A DNA stretch of 9,955 nucleotides from Betaproteobacteria bacterium (GCA_012274175.1 JAAOZZ010000173.1:1-9955), one strand, 5' to 3'. Positions 1 to 6,619 are shown, numbered from the stretch's first letter. Numbers and translations are program-made. Notes: generated by a model not told the origin, from the sequence alone.

Positions 1-90
1 ATCGTTCAGGGCGCGCGAGCGCTCCGTGGTGGCGCAGCCGGCGACGATGGCGGCGATCGCGAGGGCGAGGGTCAATGAAGTCGTTTTCAT
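1..90 (-). CDS. Small lipoprotein, N-terminal part only (runs off window start)
   Basis: Reading from ATG at 90 down to base 1 gives 30 codons with no stop, beginning MKTTSLTLALAIAAIVAGC. This is a classic lipoprotein signal peptide: a basic start, a hydrophobic stretch, and lipobox V-A-G-C with the lipidated Cys at residue 19. The mature part begins CATTERSRALND and continues outside the window, so the function cannot be read. A GGAGAG ribosome-binding sequence lies just upstream and abuts the TAG stop (100-102) of the cytochrome-porin gene. The ATG starts only nine bases after that stop, so the two genes are almost certainly co-transcribed and probably translationally coupled. It may be a periplasmic or outer-membrane partner of the cytochrome. 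Confidence is high for a lipoprotein signal and low for any role. Confidence 0.75.
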   Translation of the reverse strand, partial: MKTTSLTLALAIAAIVAGCATTERSRALND

Positions 91-99
91 GGGGCTCTC

Positions 100-1560
100 C
101 TAGAACGCGGTCCAGACGTAGACGAACAGCGTGTTGTTGTCCTTCGCGTTCCTGCCGAATCCGTCGTAGTTGTTCGACGCCCCGTTGAAGCGGGTGAACA
201 TCGTGTACTCCACGCCGAGGCGTACGTTCTGCTGCGGGGTCCAGAAGACCTCCGAGGTCCATCCGCTCGTGGCGGGGCTGCCCGTGAGGTTGCCCGTGAC
301 GCCCTGGGAGCCGTCGATCAGGTTGCCCGGATTGGCCGGGTCCATGGCCGAAGTCTGGAGCGCGGGGTTGGATGTGCCGGTCACGTCGAAGTAGGACAGG
401 CTGCCGCCGTATTTCGCGCCATACACGTAGGAAGCCTTGGTGCGGAACATCTTCAACGTATCGGAATCGTTGGTGAGGGGCAGCCCGAGCGTGCCGTCGG
501 GATCGAGCGGGTGGGGCTGGTTCGCCACCGAGTCGGCGTAGTGCACGTGCTCGTGCATGTAGCTCGCGGTGACGGTGAGCGCGTGCGGGTCGAGGATGTA
601 CTGGTACTGGGCGTCCACGCCGATGTCACGGTAGTCGCTGGTCGAGCCGGTGGGATCGGTCGGGTCCGGAAAGACCTTCGCGTTCAGGCCCGAGGCGCCG
701 ATCATGAGGCTGTTGGGTCCCCACTCGTGGTTGAGCGCGAGTCGCCAGTACGGGTTGGTGCCCTTGACGATCGTCTGGTCGCCGCGCGTCGCATTGAGCC
801 CCTGGCTCATGAAGGACCAGACGCCGTTGGCGGTTCGATAGCCCGAGAGCTCCACGTAAACGCTTCGGTTCCAGTATGCGTAGCCGCCCACGCCGGCTAC
901 CGACTGGGCGAGGCCCCCGGCGAGCAGTGGGGTCACGGCCGGCCCCGAGCTTCCCGGCACGACGTTGAAGCCCCACGCTGGAGCGCTGTTCCATACGTCC
1001 TGCACCGAGGGATTGTTGTTGAGCGTGGCGCCGACGATCAGGTCGCGCTCCGGCGAGATGAATCGATCGACGTATCGGACGTCGAGGTTGTCGGAGCTTC
1101 CGTGGCCCATCCAGCTCGAGTCGGACGAGCTCTGCGTGTCGTAGTTGTTGTACGTGACCTGCACGAACGCCCCGACATGGTCGTTGACCCTGCCGCCGAG
1201 GAAGAGGCTCCCGGTCTGGAAGATGACATTGCCGTCCTTGGGAAAATTCGCCGCGCGGTCGAAATTCGGGTCCGGAGAATTCGTGCTGCGCGTCTTGTTG
1301 TAGCTGGCGACCGCCATCAATGCGAGCGGCAGCTCGCGCTCGCCGATCGTGTAGCCGGTGAGCTTGAAGAGGCGTCCGTAGGACGTGAGGTCGGGAAACT
1401 GGCCGCCCGCGTGGCACGCAACGCAGTTCTGTCCCGTCTGGCGATTGAACGCGGGGATCGCGCGCGCGTCCACGCCGACCAGCAGCAGGGCGACGAGAAG
1501 CGACATTGTGATGGGCAGGCAGAAGAGCGATCGGGTGACTGCGTGTCTCCCATTGGCCAT
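100..1560 (-). CDS. Cyc2-like outer-membrane monoheme cytochrome c-porin fusion
   Basis: A 486-residue protein. A Sec signal peptide (hydrophobic core about residues 12-30) is followed by a likely cleavage after A-R-A at residue 34. Immediately after comes one heme c site, CVACH at 46-50, inside the stretch IPAFNRQTGQNCVACH. A further conserved-looking segment, FPDLTSYGRLFKLTGYT, lies at 55-71. The remaining ~400 residues are rich in alternating aromatic/polar strands and Asn/Gly/Ser loops and end in a terminal Phe (VYVWTAF), the usual outer-membrane beta-barrel signal. One N-terminal heme followed by a barrel in ~480 residues is the layout of Cyc2, known for moving electrons from extracellular Fe(II). 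Many proteobacterial relatives have unproven roles, so the electron donor is open. The start at 1560 is chosen because GGGAGG lies just upstream; 12 more in-frame codons to 1596 lack that support. An FNR-type site lies at 1639-1652. Confidence 0.75.
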   Translation of the reverse strand: MANGRHAVTRSLFCLPITMSLLVALLLVGVDARAIPAFNRQTGQNCVACHAGGQFPDLTSYGRLFKLTGYTIGERELPLALMAVASYNKTRSTNSPDPNFDRAANFPKDGNVIFQTGSLFLGGRVNDHVGAFVQVTYNNYDTQSSSDSSWMGHGSSDNLDVRYVDRFISPERDLIVGATLNNNPSVQDVWNSAPAWGFNVVPGSSGPAVTPLLAGGLAQSVAGVGGYAYWNRSVYVELSGYRTANGVWSFMSQGLNATRGDQTIVKGTNPYWRLALNHEWGPNSLMIGASGLNAKVFPDPTDPTGSTSDYRDIGVDAQYQYILDPHALTVTASYMHEHVHYADSVANQPHPLDPDGTLGLPLTNDSDTLKMFRTKASYVYGAKYGGSLSYFDVTGTSNPALQTSAMDPANPGNLIDGSQGVTGNLTGSPATSGWTSEVFWTPQQNVRLGVEYTMFTRFNGASNNYDGFGRNAKDNNTLFVYVWTAF

Positions 1561-1611
1561 GGGAACCTCCCTTTTCGGGTGAGCCGTTCGGATCATCGGG
1601 ACTGATGACGA

Positions 1612-1652
1612 TTTATCCCACGTGAAGTTTCGCCCCGCATGATTTTTGTCAA
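1612..1652 (-). promoter_or_regulatory. FNR-type box plus -10, promoter of cytochrome-porin gene
   Basis: On the minus strand 1652-1639 reads TTGACAAAAATCAT, matching the FNR/Anr/FixK pattern TTGAY-N4-RTCAA except for the last base. Exactly 21 bases further is GATAAA (1617-1612), four of six matches to TATAAT. With an activator centred near -41.5 the transcript would start near 1604, giving a leader of about 44 bases that includes the GGGAGG ribosome-binding site. The same geometry recurs before three other minus-strand units in this window. The assignment is by pattern only. Confidence 0.55.
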
Positions 1653-1708
1653 CGAATGGCGATGCGAAACGCAGCGCACGCGGCGTTCAGCGACTTGTCT
1701 TGCGCGAA

Positions 1709-1768
1709 CCTGAAGCGCGACTTGCTTCAGCCTGAATCGAGGTGTGGCCTTGCCGCGGGTCTTCAGGC
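1709..1768 (-). terminator. Tandem hairpins at the 3' end of the phosphate-transport operon
   Basis: Two perfect 7-bp stems sit back to back. GCCTGAA (1730-1736) pairs with TTCAGGC (1762-1768), overlapping the DUF47 stop codon. CTGAAGC (1710-1716) pairs with GCTTCAG (1724-1730) around a 7-base loop. The outer arms (1709-1715 and 1761-1767) can also pair with each other, so alternative folds exist. There is no T-run after the last stem on the minus strand, so if this ends transcription it is not a canonical intrinsic terminator. It could also protect the mRNA 3' end. Confidence 0.4.
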
Positions 1769-2389
1769 GAGCTTCATCACGATCATCCCGAACACGTTCG
1801 CCGCCGAATCCGCGCGATCGGACATGTTGGAGATGTGCCGGTAGACCTCGCGCCGGTAGAAGATCCCGGGCAGGGCCTCGATGTCGTTGGCGCGGGCGAA
1901 GAGGTCGCGGATCGCCACGCGGTAGACGCGCTCGACCTGTGCTTCCTTCTCGTGCACCGCGTCGGCATGGTCGCCCGCCACCCGCGGGTTCTTCGCCAGG
2001 CGCTGGATCGCGAGCTCCAGCTCCTCGGCCTGCTCGCGCACCACGGACACCATGCGGCGGATGGGCTCGTCGGCGGCGACCGCGAGCAGCTGCATTTCCT
2101 CGAGCGTGGCGAGGGCGTACTTCACCATGTCGTCGTAGCTGTGGGAGAGGTTGAAGATATCCTCCCGGTCCAGGGGCGTGATGAAGGTCTTGTGCAGCTC
2201 GTCGATCAGCACGCGGCGCAGCTCCGCCGAGACCTCGGCCACCGAGCGCATGCGCTCGACGGCGGCGGCGTCGACGTGCTCGAGCACGTTCTCCAGGGCG
2301 CGGGTCGCCTCCACGGTGCGCGCGGACTGATCCACCAGCATCGAGAAGAAGCGGTTGCCTTCCTTGAGGCCCGCGTCGAAGAATCCCAT
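1763..2389 (-). CDS. DUF47/PhoU-like Pit accessory protein
   Basis: A 208-residue, cytoplasmic, largely helical protein of the DUF47 family (phosphate transport regulator distantly related to PhoU), usual length ~205-220. Visible family features are the N-terminal FFxxGLKEGNRFFSML-type start (3-18), the segment TPLDREDIFNLSHSYDDM (71-88) with acidic/His residues likely to bind metal, and the C-terminal REVYRHISNMSDRADSAANVF (180-200). Such proteins are typically encoded beside low-affinity PiT phosphate transporters (Pap-Pit pairs) and are thought to modulate them. Here the ATG overlaps the transporter's TGA stop by one base (TGATG), with GGGAGG seven bases before the start, so coupled translation is likely. 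An in-frame extension upstream to 3121 is only a shadow of the transporter gene and is not used. Confidence 0.92.
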   Translation of the reverse strand: MGFFDAGLKEGNRFFSMLVDQSARTVEATRALENVLEHVDAAAVERMRSVAEVSAELRRVLIDELHKTFITPLDREDIFNLSHSYDDMVKYALATLEEMQLLAVAADEPIRRMVSVVREQAEELELAIQRLAKNPRVAGDHADAVHEKEAQVERVYRVAIRDLFARANDIEALPGIFYRREVYRHISNMSDRADSAANVFGMIVMKLA

Positions 2390-3369
2390 CACGCGCCTCC
2401 CAGGCCGAGCAGCGTCCGGACCGCGAAATAGGTCGGCATCGCGAGCAGCGCGCTCGCCGGAACCGTGAGCACCCAGGCGATCGCGATGTCGCCCAGCGCC
2501 GCCCAGCGCACCTTCGACGCACGCTCCGCCGCACCCGCGCCCACGATCGCCATGCTCACCACCTGCGTGGAGCTCACCGGGCCGCCGGCGAGGGAGACGC
2601 CCAGGATCACGCCCGCGGAAGCGAGCTGGGTGGCGAACCCGTGGATCGGGCGGATCGGGTAGAAGCGCGATCCGAGCGTGCGGATCAGCCGCTCGCCCCC
2701 GAGCAGCGTTCCCAGCGCGAGCGATCCCGCGGACAGCGCGATCGCCCACCAGGGCACGGTGAACGTATGCGTGTAGCCCAGGGTGAGTAGTCCCAGCGCG
2801 ATCACGCCCACCGTCTTCTGGGCATCGTTGGCGCCGTTGGTGAGCGCCAGCGCGCCCGCCGTCACGAGCTGCGCGCGCGACAGCACCAGGCCCGCCCGGG
2901 GTGTGGCCTCCCGCAGGATCCAGCGTGTGGCGTGCATCACCGCGAGCGCCGCCGTGAAGCCCAGGAGCGGCGATACGAAGAGCGCGGCGGCCACCTTGAG
3001 CACGCCGGAGCCGTGGATCTCGGAATAGCCCCCGCCCGCGATCACCGCGCCCAGGAGGCCGCCCACCAGGGCATGGGAGGTGCTCACGGGAATGCCGAAA
3101 TACCACGTGGCGAGGTCCCACGCACTCGCGGCGAGAAGCGCGGCCAGCGTTACGGCGAGGGTCACCGCGTGGGGCGCGACGAGCCCCTCGCCCATGGTCT
3201 CGGCCACGGCCATCCCCATGAGGAAGGGACCCACCAGGGTCGCGGCCGCCGCCAGCGCGAGGGAGCCGCGCGCGCTCATGGCGCGGGAGGCGATCACCGT
3301 GGAGACGATGTTGGCGCCGTCATGGAAGCCGTTGAAGAAATCGTGCACGGCGGCCACGGCGAGGAGCAC
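2389..3369 (-). CDS. pit: PiT-family low-affinity inorganic phosphate transporter
   Basis: An inner-membrane H+- or Na+-coupled phosphate symporter, 326 residues from the GTG at 3369; short bacterial PiT proteins are ~330. The duplicated PiT signatures are clear: NGFHDGAN (13-20) with IPVSTSHALVGG (93-104) in the first half, and NGANDAQKTVG (178-188) with PVSSTQVVSMA (264-274) in the second. About ten hydrophobic segments are evident. The N-terminus is uncertain: the first helix begins before the GTG, and a strong GGAGG (3394-3390) sits five bases upstream of an in-frame ATC at 3384, with CTG at 3378 and 3372 as further options. The true start is probably 3384-3369. It is first in an operon with the DUF47 partner, behind an FNR-type box at 3442-3455. 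It is divergent from gpsA, which also concerns phosphate-containing metabolites. Confidence 0.9.
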   Translation of the reverse strand: MLLAVAAVHDFFNGFHDGANIVSTVIASRAMSARGSLALAAAATLVGPFLMGMAVAETMGEGLVAPHAVTLAVTLAALLAASAWDLATWYFGIPVSTSHALVGGLLGAVIAGGGYSEIHGSGVLKVAAALFVSPLLGFTAALAVMHATRWILREATPRAGLVLSRAQLVTAGALALTNGANDAQKTVGVIALGLLTLGYTHTFTVPWWAIALSAGSLALGTLLGGERLIRTLGSRFYPIRPIHGFATQLASAGVILGVSLAGGPVSSTQVVSMAIVGAGAAERASKVRWAALGDIAIAWVLTVPASALLAMPTYFAVRTLLGLGGA

Positions 3370-3413
3370 CAGGAGCAGCGTGATGGCGACCTCCGGGACG
3401 GGAAACTGGATCG

Positions 3414-3482
3414 ACTGTAGCGGGCGCCCCGCGTCCGCCTTGTGATCCCGGTCAATTGGGGACCCCCCGGGGCCCCTATAGG
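3414..3482. promoter_or_regulatory. Divergent FNR-type promoter between pit and gpsA
   Basis: The dyad GTGATCCCGGTCAA lies at 3442-3455 (minus: TTGACCGGGATCAC), an FNR/FixK-like site with one outer mismatch. Towards pit, TACAGT (3419-3414) follows after 22 bases, predicting a start near 3407 and a leader of about 23-38 bases containing GGAGG. Towards gpsA, TATAGG (3477-3482) follows after 21 bases, predicting a start near 3490, only about two bases before the gpsA ATG. The spacer towards gpsA is an extreme G/C tract (3458-3476) built of self-complementary CCCCGGGG/GGGGCCCC blocks. This is pattern evidence only; a shared activator, or activation one way and repression the other, are both possible. 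Confidence 0.5.
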
Positions 3483-3491
3483 ATGCGAGGC

Positions 3492-4505
3492 ATGTCTACC
3501 GTAGGCATCATAGGGGGCGGGGCTTTCGGCACCGCGATGGCGAGCGTGGTGCGCCGCTCGGGCCACGACGTGCGCCTGTGGGCGCGCGAGCCGGCAGTGG
3601 TGGCGCAGATCAACGCCGAACACGTGAACCGGACTTTCCTGCACGGGGTGGCGCTCGATCCGGGCATCCGCGCGAGCGCGGACCTGGCGGAGGTGGTGAA
3701 CGCCGCCGACTTCGTCCTCATCGCCGTGCCCGCCCAGCACCTGCGCGGGGTGGCGGGAGCGCTGCGCCCGGCGCTCGCGAAGGGCACGCCGGTGGTCACC
3801 TGCTCCAAGGGCATCGAGCGCGGCAGCTGCGCCCTCATGCCCGAGGTCCTCGCCGATGCGCTGCCCGACGCCGTGATCGCGGTGCTCTCCGGTCCGTCCT
3901 TCGCCCGCGAGATCGCGACGGACCTGCCCTGCGGCGTGGTGCTCGCGTGCGCCGACTGGTCCGTGGCCGAGGCCCTCGCCCGCGACATCTCGAATCCCCA
4001 TTTCTGCGTCCACCTGTCCGACGACGTGATGGGCGCGGCGGTGGGCGGCGTCATGAAGAACGTGGTGGCTATCGCGAGCGGCATTGCCCATGGCCGCAAG
4101 CTCGGCGAGAACGCGCGCGCGACCATCATCACCCTGGGCCTGGCCGAGGCCTCGCGCCTGGGTGTGGCCAAGGGAGCGCACGCGGCCACTTTCCTGGGTC
4201 TCGCCGGCGCGGGCGACCTCATGCTCACCGCCAACAGCCTGCAGTCGCGCAACACGTCCCTCGGCGTGGCGCTGGGCGAGGGACGCGCGCTCGCGGACAT
4301 CCTGGGCGAGCGCCGGGTCGTGACCGAGGGCGTGGCTTCCGTGGAGGCCGTGGCTGCGCTCGCGCGCGCGCTGCACGTCGAGATGCCGGTCACCGAGGCC
4401 CTCGACGGGGTGCTCAATCACGGGATGGACCTGGAGGCCGCGATGGCGCAGTTCACGGCGCGTCTGCCGGCGCTCTGCCGCGTGGGCCGACCGGGCGCCG
4501 CTTGA
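3492..4505 (+). CDS. gpsA: Glycerol-3-phosphate dehydrogenase [NAD(P)+]
   Basis: A soluble enzyme that reduces dihydroxyacetone phosphate to sn-glycerol 3-phosphate with NAD(P)H, supplying the backbone for phospholipids. It has 337 residues, normal for the family. Residues 4-17 (VGIIGGGAFGTAMA) form the N-terminal Rossmann GxGxxG site. VTCSKGIE (102-109) and SGPSFAREIA (133-142) are the usual substrate/cofactor segments. Lys189 in GGVMKNVVAIASGI is the expected catalytic lysine, and LAGAGDLMLTANSLQSRN (237-254) is the C-terminal signature. The ATG at 3492 gives the standard short lead-in to the Rossmann motif. An in-frame ATG nine bases earlier (3483) is possible, but AGGA at 3480-3483 fits 3492 better. 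It is a lone plus-strand gene, divergent from pit and convergent with the FNT operon. A -10-like TATAGG lies so close that the mRNA may be nearly leaderless. Confidence 0.96.
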   Translation: MSTVGIIGGGAFGTAMASVVRRSGHDVRLWAREPAVVAQINAEHVNRTFLHGVALDPGIRASADLAEVVNAADFVLIAVPAQHLRGVAGALRPALAKGTPVVTCSKGIERGSCALMPEVLADALPDAVIAVLSGPSFAREIATDLPCGVVLACADWSVAEALARDISNPHFCVHLSDDVMGAAVGGVMKNVVAIASGIAHGRKLGENARATIITLGLAEASRLGVAKGAHAATFLGLAGAGDLMLTANSLQSRNTSLGVALGEGRALADILGERRVVTEGVASVEAVAALARALHVEMPVTEALDGVLNHGMDLEAAMAQFTARLPALCRVGRPGAA

Positions 4506-4535
4506 GCCCGCGACGCCGGGCGTCTCAGCCGGGCT
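4505..4535. terminator. Compact hairpin between convergent gpsA and FNT genes
   Basis: AGCCCG (4505-4510) is the reverse complement of CGGGCT (4530-4535). Inside it, GACGC (4512-4516) pairs with GCGTC (4520-4524) around a three-base loop. The structure covers the whole 19-base gap between the two converging stop codons plus a few bases of each gene, so it could stop transcripts from both sides. No T-run is present, so function as an intrinsic terminator is uncertain. Confidence 0.4.
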
Positions 4536-5364
4536 TCGGTCCGCGCAGGTAGATCACCCAGTACACGAGCGCCACCAGCACGCTGCCGCCCACCAGGTTG
4601 CCGGCGATCACGATGGCGAGGTTCGCGAGCATCGCCTCCACCGTCACGGCGTCGGCGCCCGCGGGCAGGGGCGCGCCGTGCCACTTGAGCATCAGGGCCA
4701 TGGGGAAGTAGTACATGTTGGCCACCGAGTGCTCGAAGCCCGCGGCGACGAATGCGGAGATGGGCATGAAGATCGCGACGAACCGGTCCACCACGCTGTG
4801 CCCGGCCATGGCCATCCACACCGCCATGCACACCAGCACGTTGCAGAGCATGCCGCGGAAGAACGCAGCGAGCGGATCGAGGGCGGCCTTGCCCGCGGCG
4901 ATCTTGAGATAGGCCTGGCCCACCGCGCCGCCGTTCAGGTCGCCTTGGCCCGAGAGAAACACCATCGCGGCGAGACCCGCGGCGCCCACGAAGTTGGCGA
5001 TGCAGACCAATATCCAGTTGCGAAGCACGTCGCCGGTGCTGATGCGTCCCGCCGCCCAGGCCATGGCGAGCAGGTTGTTGCCGGTGAAGAGCTCGGCGCC
5101 GGCCACCACCACCAGGAGCAACCCCAATGAAAAGCAGGCGCCTCCCAGCAGCCGCGAGGCCGCGAAGCCCAGGGTCGCGTCGCTCGCCACCAGAGTGTAG
5201 TAGAGGGCGCCCAGGCCGATGAAGGCGCCGGCGAGCATGCCCAGCATCGTCGTCTGCAGCAGCGGCAGCCGCGCCTTGGCCACGCCCACGTTCTCCACCC
5301 GCCGGGCAATCTCCGCCGGCGTATAGGCGTCGAAGCTGTAGTGCTCCGGCGGGCTCTCGCTCAC
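4525..5364 (-). CDS. Formate/nitrite transporter (FNT) family channel
   Basis: A 279-residue inner-membrane protein of the FocA/NirC family, pentameric channels for small monovalent anions (formate, nitrite, hydrosulfide, acetate or lactate). Family marks are GAELFTGNNLL (89-99), the pore-loop region; GMLCNVLVCMAVWMA (171-185); and GFEHSVANMYYFP (209-221), whose His212 matches the conserved central pore histidine. About six hydrophobic segments fit the fold, with the N-terminus (FDAYTPAEIARR, 11-22) on the cytoplasmic side. The start is a GTG at 5364 that overlaps the nitroreductase stop as GTGA (4 bp), so translation is coupled; no good ATG exists before the first helix. As third gene of an operon behind an FNR-type box, nitrite uptake or formate exchange under low oxygen is a reasonable guess, but substrate cannot be decided from sequence. 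Confidence 0.93.
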   Translation of the reverse strand: MSESPPEHYSFDAYTPAEIARRVENVGVAKARLPLLQTTMLGMLAGAFIGLGALYYTLVASDATLGFAASRLLGGACFSLGLLLVVVAGAELFTGNNLLAMAWAAGRISTGDVLRNWILVCIANFVGAAGLAAMVFLSGQGDLNGGAVGQAYLKIAAGKAALDPLAAFFRGMLCNVLVCMAVWMAMAGHSVVDRFVAIFMPISAFVAAGFEHSVANMYYFPMALMLKWHGAPLPAGADAVTVEAMLANLAIVIAGNLVGGSVLVALVYWVIYLRGPKPG

Positions 5365-5960
5365 GGCGCGGCGGGATATCCCACGGATTGCGCCACGATG
5401 ATGCGCTGCCCGGGAGCCAGGTGCAGGAGCGGGGAGAGCCTTTCGCGGTCGACCAATCCGCGCACGACGCAGCCCAATCCCGCGGCGGCGCAATAGAGAT
5501 ATACGTTCTGAGCGATGCAGCCGGCGTCGAGGGCCGAGTAGAGCGCGCGGTCGTCGCTCGTGGCGTCTGCCATGCGCGCGAGGTCGGCGACGAGCACGAG
5601 GTTCACCGGCGCGCCGGCCACGAATTCCTGCTCGCCCGTGGCGGCGCGATGGTCGCCCGGGGACACGAGCTTCAGTCGCTGCGCCTGCGCGTCGTAGACA
5701 AAAGCGCCGTCGGCGGTCACCACGTAGACGTCCATCTCCTGCCAGTTGCGCGCCGAGGGGGCGGTGCGGTGGCGCGTGTCCGGGCGATTCATGCCCCACG
5801 CGGACCACAGCAGGGCGGAGAGCGTGGCGGGATCGAGGGGACGCGACGAGAATTCCCGGCTGCTGTGGCGCGACTCGAGCGCGTGCGCGAGGGTCGCTCC
5901 CGGCGGCAGGCGCGGCGGGGGAAGTGCCAGCGTTTCGGCGACCGCCACGGGTGCGCTCAA
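5361..5960 (-). CDS. Nitroreductase family protein, SagB/ThcOx type
   Basis: A predicted FMN-dependent oxidoreductase of 199 residues. The family pattern is complete: RHSSREFSSRPLDPATLSALLWSAWG (31-56), whose Arg/Ser positions contact the flavin phosphate; TAPSARNWQEMDVYVV (66-81), typical of the SagB/ThcOx branch; DHR (103-105) and GAPVNLVLVAD (116-126); and ALDAGCIAQNVYLYCAAAGLGCVVRG (143-168), the core helix and second FMN-binding region. No signal peptide, so cytoplasmic. The most likely start is TTG at 5960, which overlaps the preceding TGA stop as TTGA (4 bp); GTG at 5948 is the alternative. This is not a lantibiotic/thiazole cluster, because no precursor peptide or cyclodehydratase is nearby. 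The substrate is unknown. The neighbours (lipoprotein, FNT channel) and the FNR-type promoter suggest anaerobic redox metabolism. Confidence 0.88.
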   Translation of the reverse strand: MSAPVAVAETLALPPPRLPPGATLAHALESRHSSREFSSRPLDPATLSALLWSAWGMNRPDTRHRTAPSARNWQEMDVYVVTADGAFVYDAQAQRLKLVSPGDHRAATGEQEFVAGAPVNLVLVADLARMADATSDDRALYSALDAGCIAQNVYLYCAAAGLGCVVRGLVDRERLSPLLHLAPGQRIIVAQSVGYPAAP

Positions 5961-6559
5961 TGGATGAGCCCGCCCACCGGGAGCGAATCGCCCCAGTTCT
6001 GCAGCGGTCCCAGGGGTTGGCGCGTGATTTCCTGTTCGCGCACGAAGGGCTGGCCGCCGTAGAGCGTGTAGACCACGCGGTTGTCCACCAGCAGGATCAG
6101 GGCGGTGAAGCTCCAGCCGGTCGAGACGATCACGCGCTTGAAGCCCAGGGCGTCCGACCAGAAGCCGCCGGTGTGGTCGCGCCTCGTTTCGCGGACCGTG
6201 ATCGCGTATCCGGTGCACGCCTTGCCCGCGTCCAGGCAGGTGCGCAGGCCGCGATCGAGGCGATCCTGCGCGAAGGTTCCCATGATCGGAAAGCGCAGCA
6301 GGACGTCGGAGTAGGACAGGAGCTGCACGTTCGGGCTCGTGAACGGATCGATGCCCTGGGCGCGCAGGTCCTCCGCGGACGTCTTCTCCGGGACGATCCG
6401 GTCGATCGCCGCCCGTGCTTCGTCGAAGCTGCTCCAGGAGCTGCTCACCTCGCTCTGCGCCCGGGGCAGGAGGCCCGAGCACCCGGCGAGGGCGCCTGCG
6501 AGCAGGAGGAGTGTCGCGAGCCTGCGGAGCGGATCGCTGCGGCGTGCGAGGCTCGACAT
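5957..6559 (-). CDS. Lipoprotein of unknown function, first gene of FNT operon
   Basis: A 200-residue protein starting at ATG 6559 behind an excellent AAAGGAG ribosome-binding site; ten in-frame codons further upstream lack support. A twin-arginine-free Sec signal (hydrophobic 14-25) ends in lipobox L-A-G-C with Cys27, so the mature protein is lipid-anchored in the envelope. The mature region begins with a Ser-rich linker (33-42). It then has SFDEARAAIDRI and DPFTSPNVQLLSYSDVLLRFP, a CLDAG...C pair (two Cys that could form a disulfide), and a C-terminal half rich in Trp/Tyr including GWSFTALILLVDNRVVYTLYGG and the end segment RQPLGPLQNWGD. I do not recognise the family; the N-terminal part faintly recalls BamE/SmpA-like small lipoproteins, but I would not assign it. 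The stop overlaps the nitroreductase start by four bases. Confidence 0.85.
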   Translation of the reverse strand: MSSLARRSDPLRRLATLLLLAGALAGCSGLLPRAQSEVSSSWSSFDEARAAIDRIVPEKTSAEDLRAQGIDPFTSPNVQLLSYSDVLLRFPIMGTFAQDRLDRGLRTCLDAGKACTGYAITVRETRRDHTGGFWSDALGFKRVIVSTGWSFTALILLVDNRVVYTLYGGQPFVREQEITRQPLGPLQNWGDSLPVGGLIH

Positions 6560-6619
6560 CGGATCTCCTTTGAAAGGCGCCGCGAGCACCGCGGCGGTGG
6601 CAATCCATCTCTTTCGCAG

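Noticed and set aside
1307..1320. Another FNR-like candidate, GCGAC-CGCC-ATCAA
   Set aside because: Only one half-site is good and it lies inside the cytochrome-porin coding region, far from any start.
511..1605. A 364-codon plus-strand open frame antisense to the cytochrome-porin
   Set aside because: Val/Arg/Ala-rich shadow; the minus frame has a signal peptide, heme motif and barrel end.
1763..3121. A long version of the DUF47 gene reaching into the transporter gene
   Set aside because: The extra N-terminal codons translate another frame of pit. The ATG at 2389 has a good ribosome-binding site and the standard family N-terminus.
5361..5960. Thiazole/oxazole-modified peptide cluster suggested by the SagB-type enzyme
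   Set aside because: No YcaO cyclodehydratase, precursor peptide or peptide exporter is nearby; this branch of the family also includes stand-alone nitroreductases.
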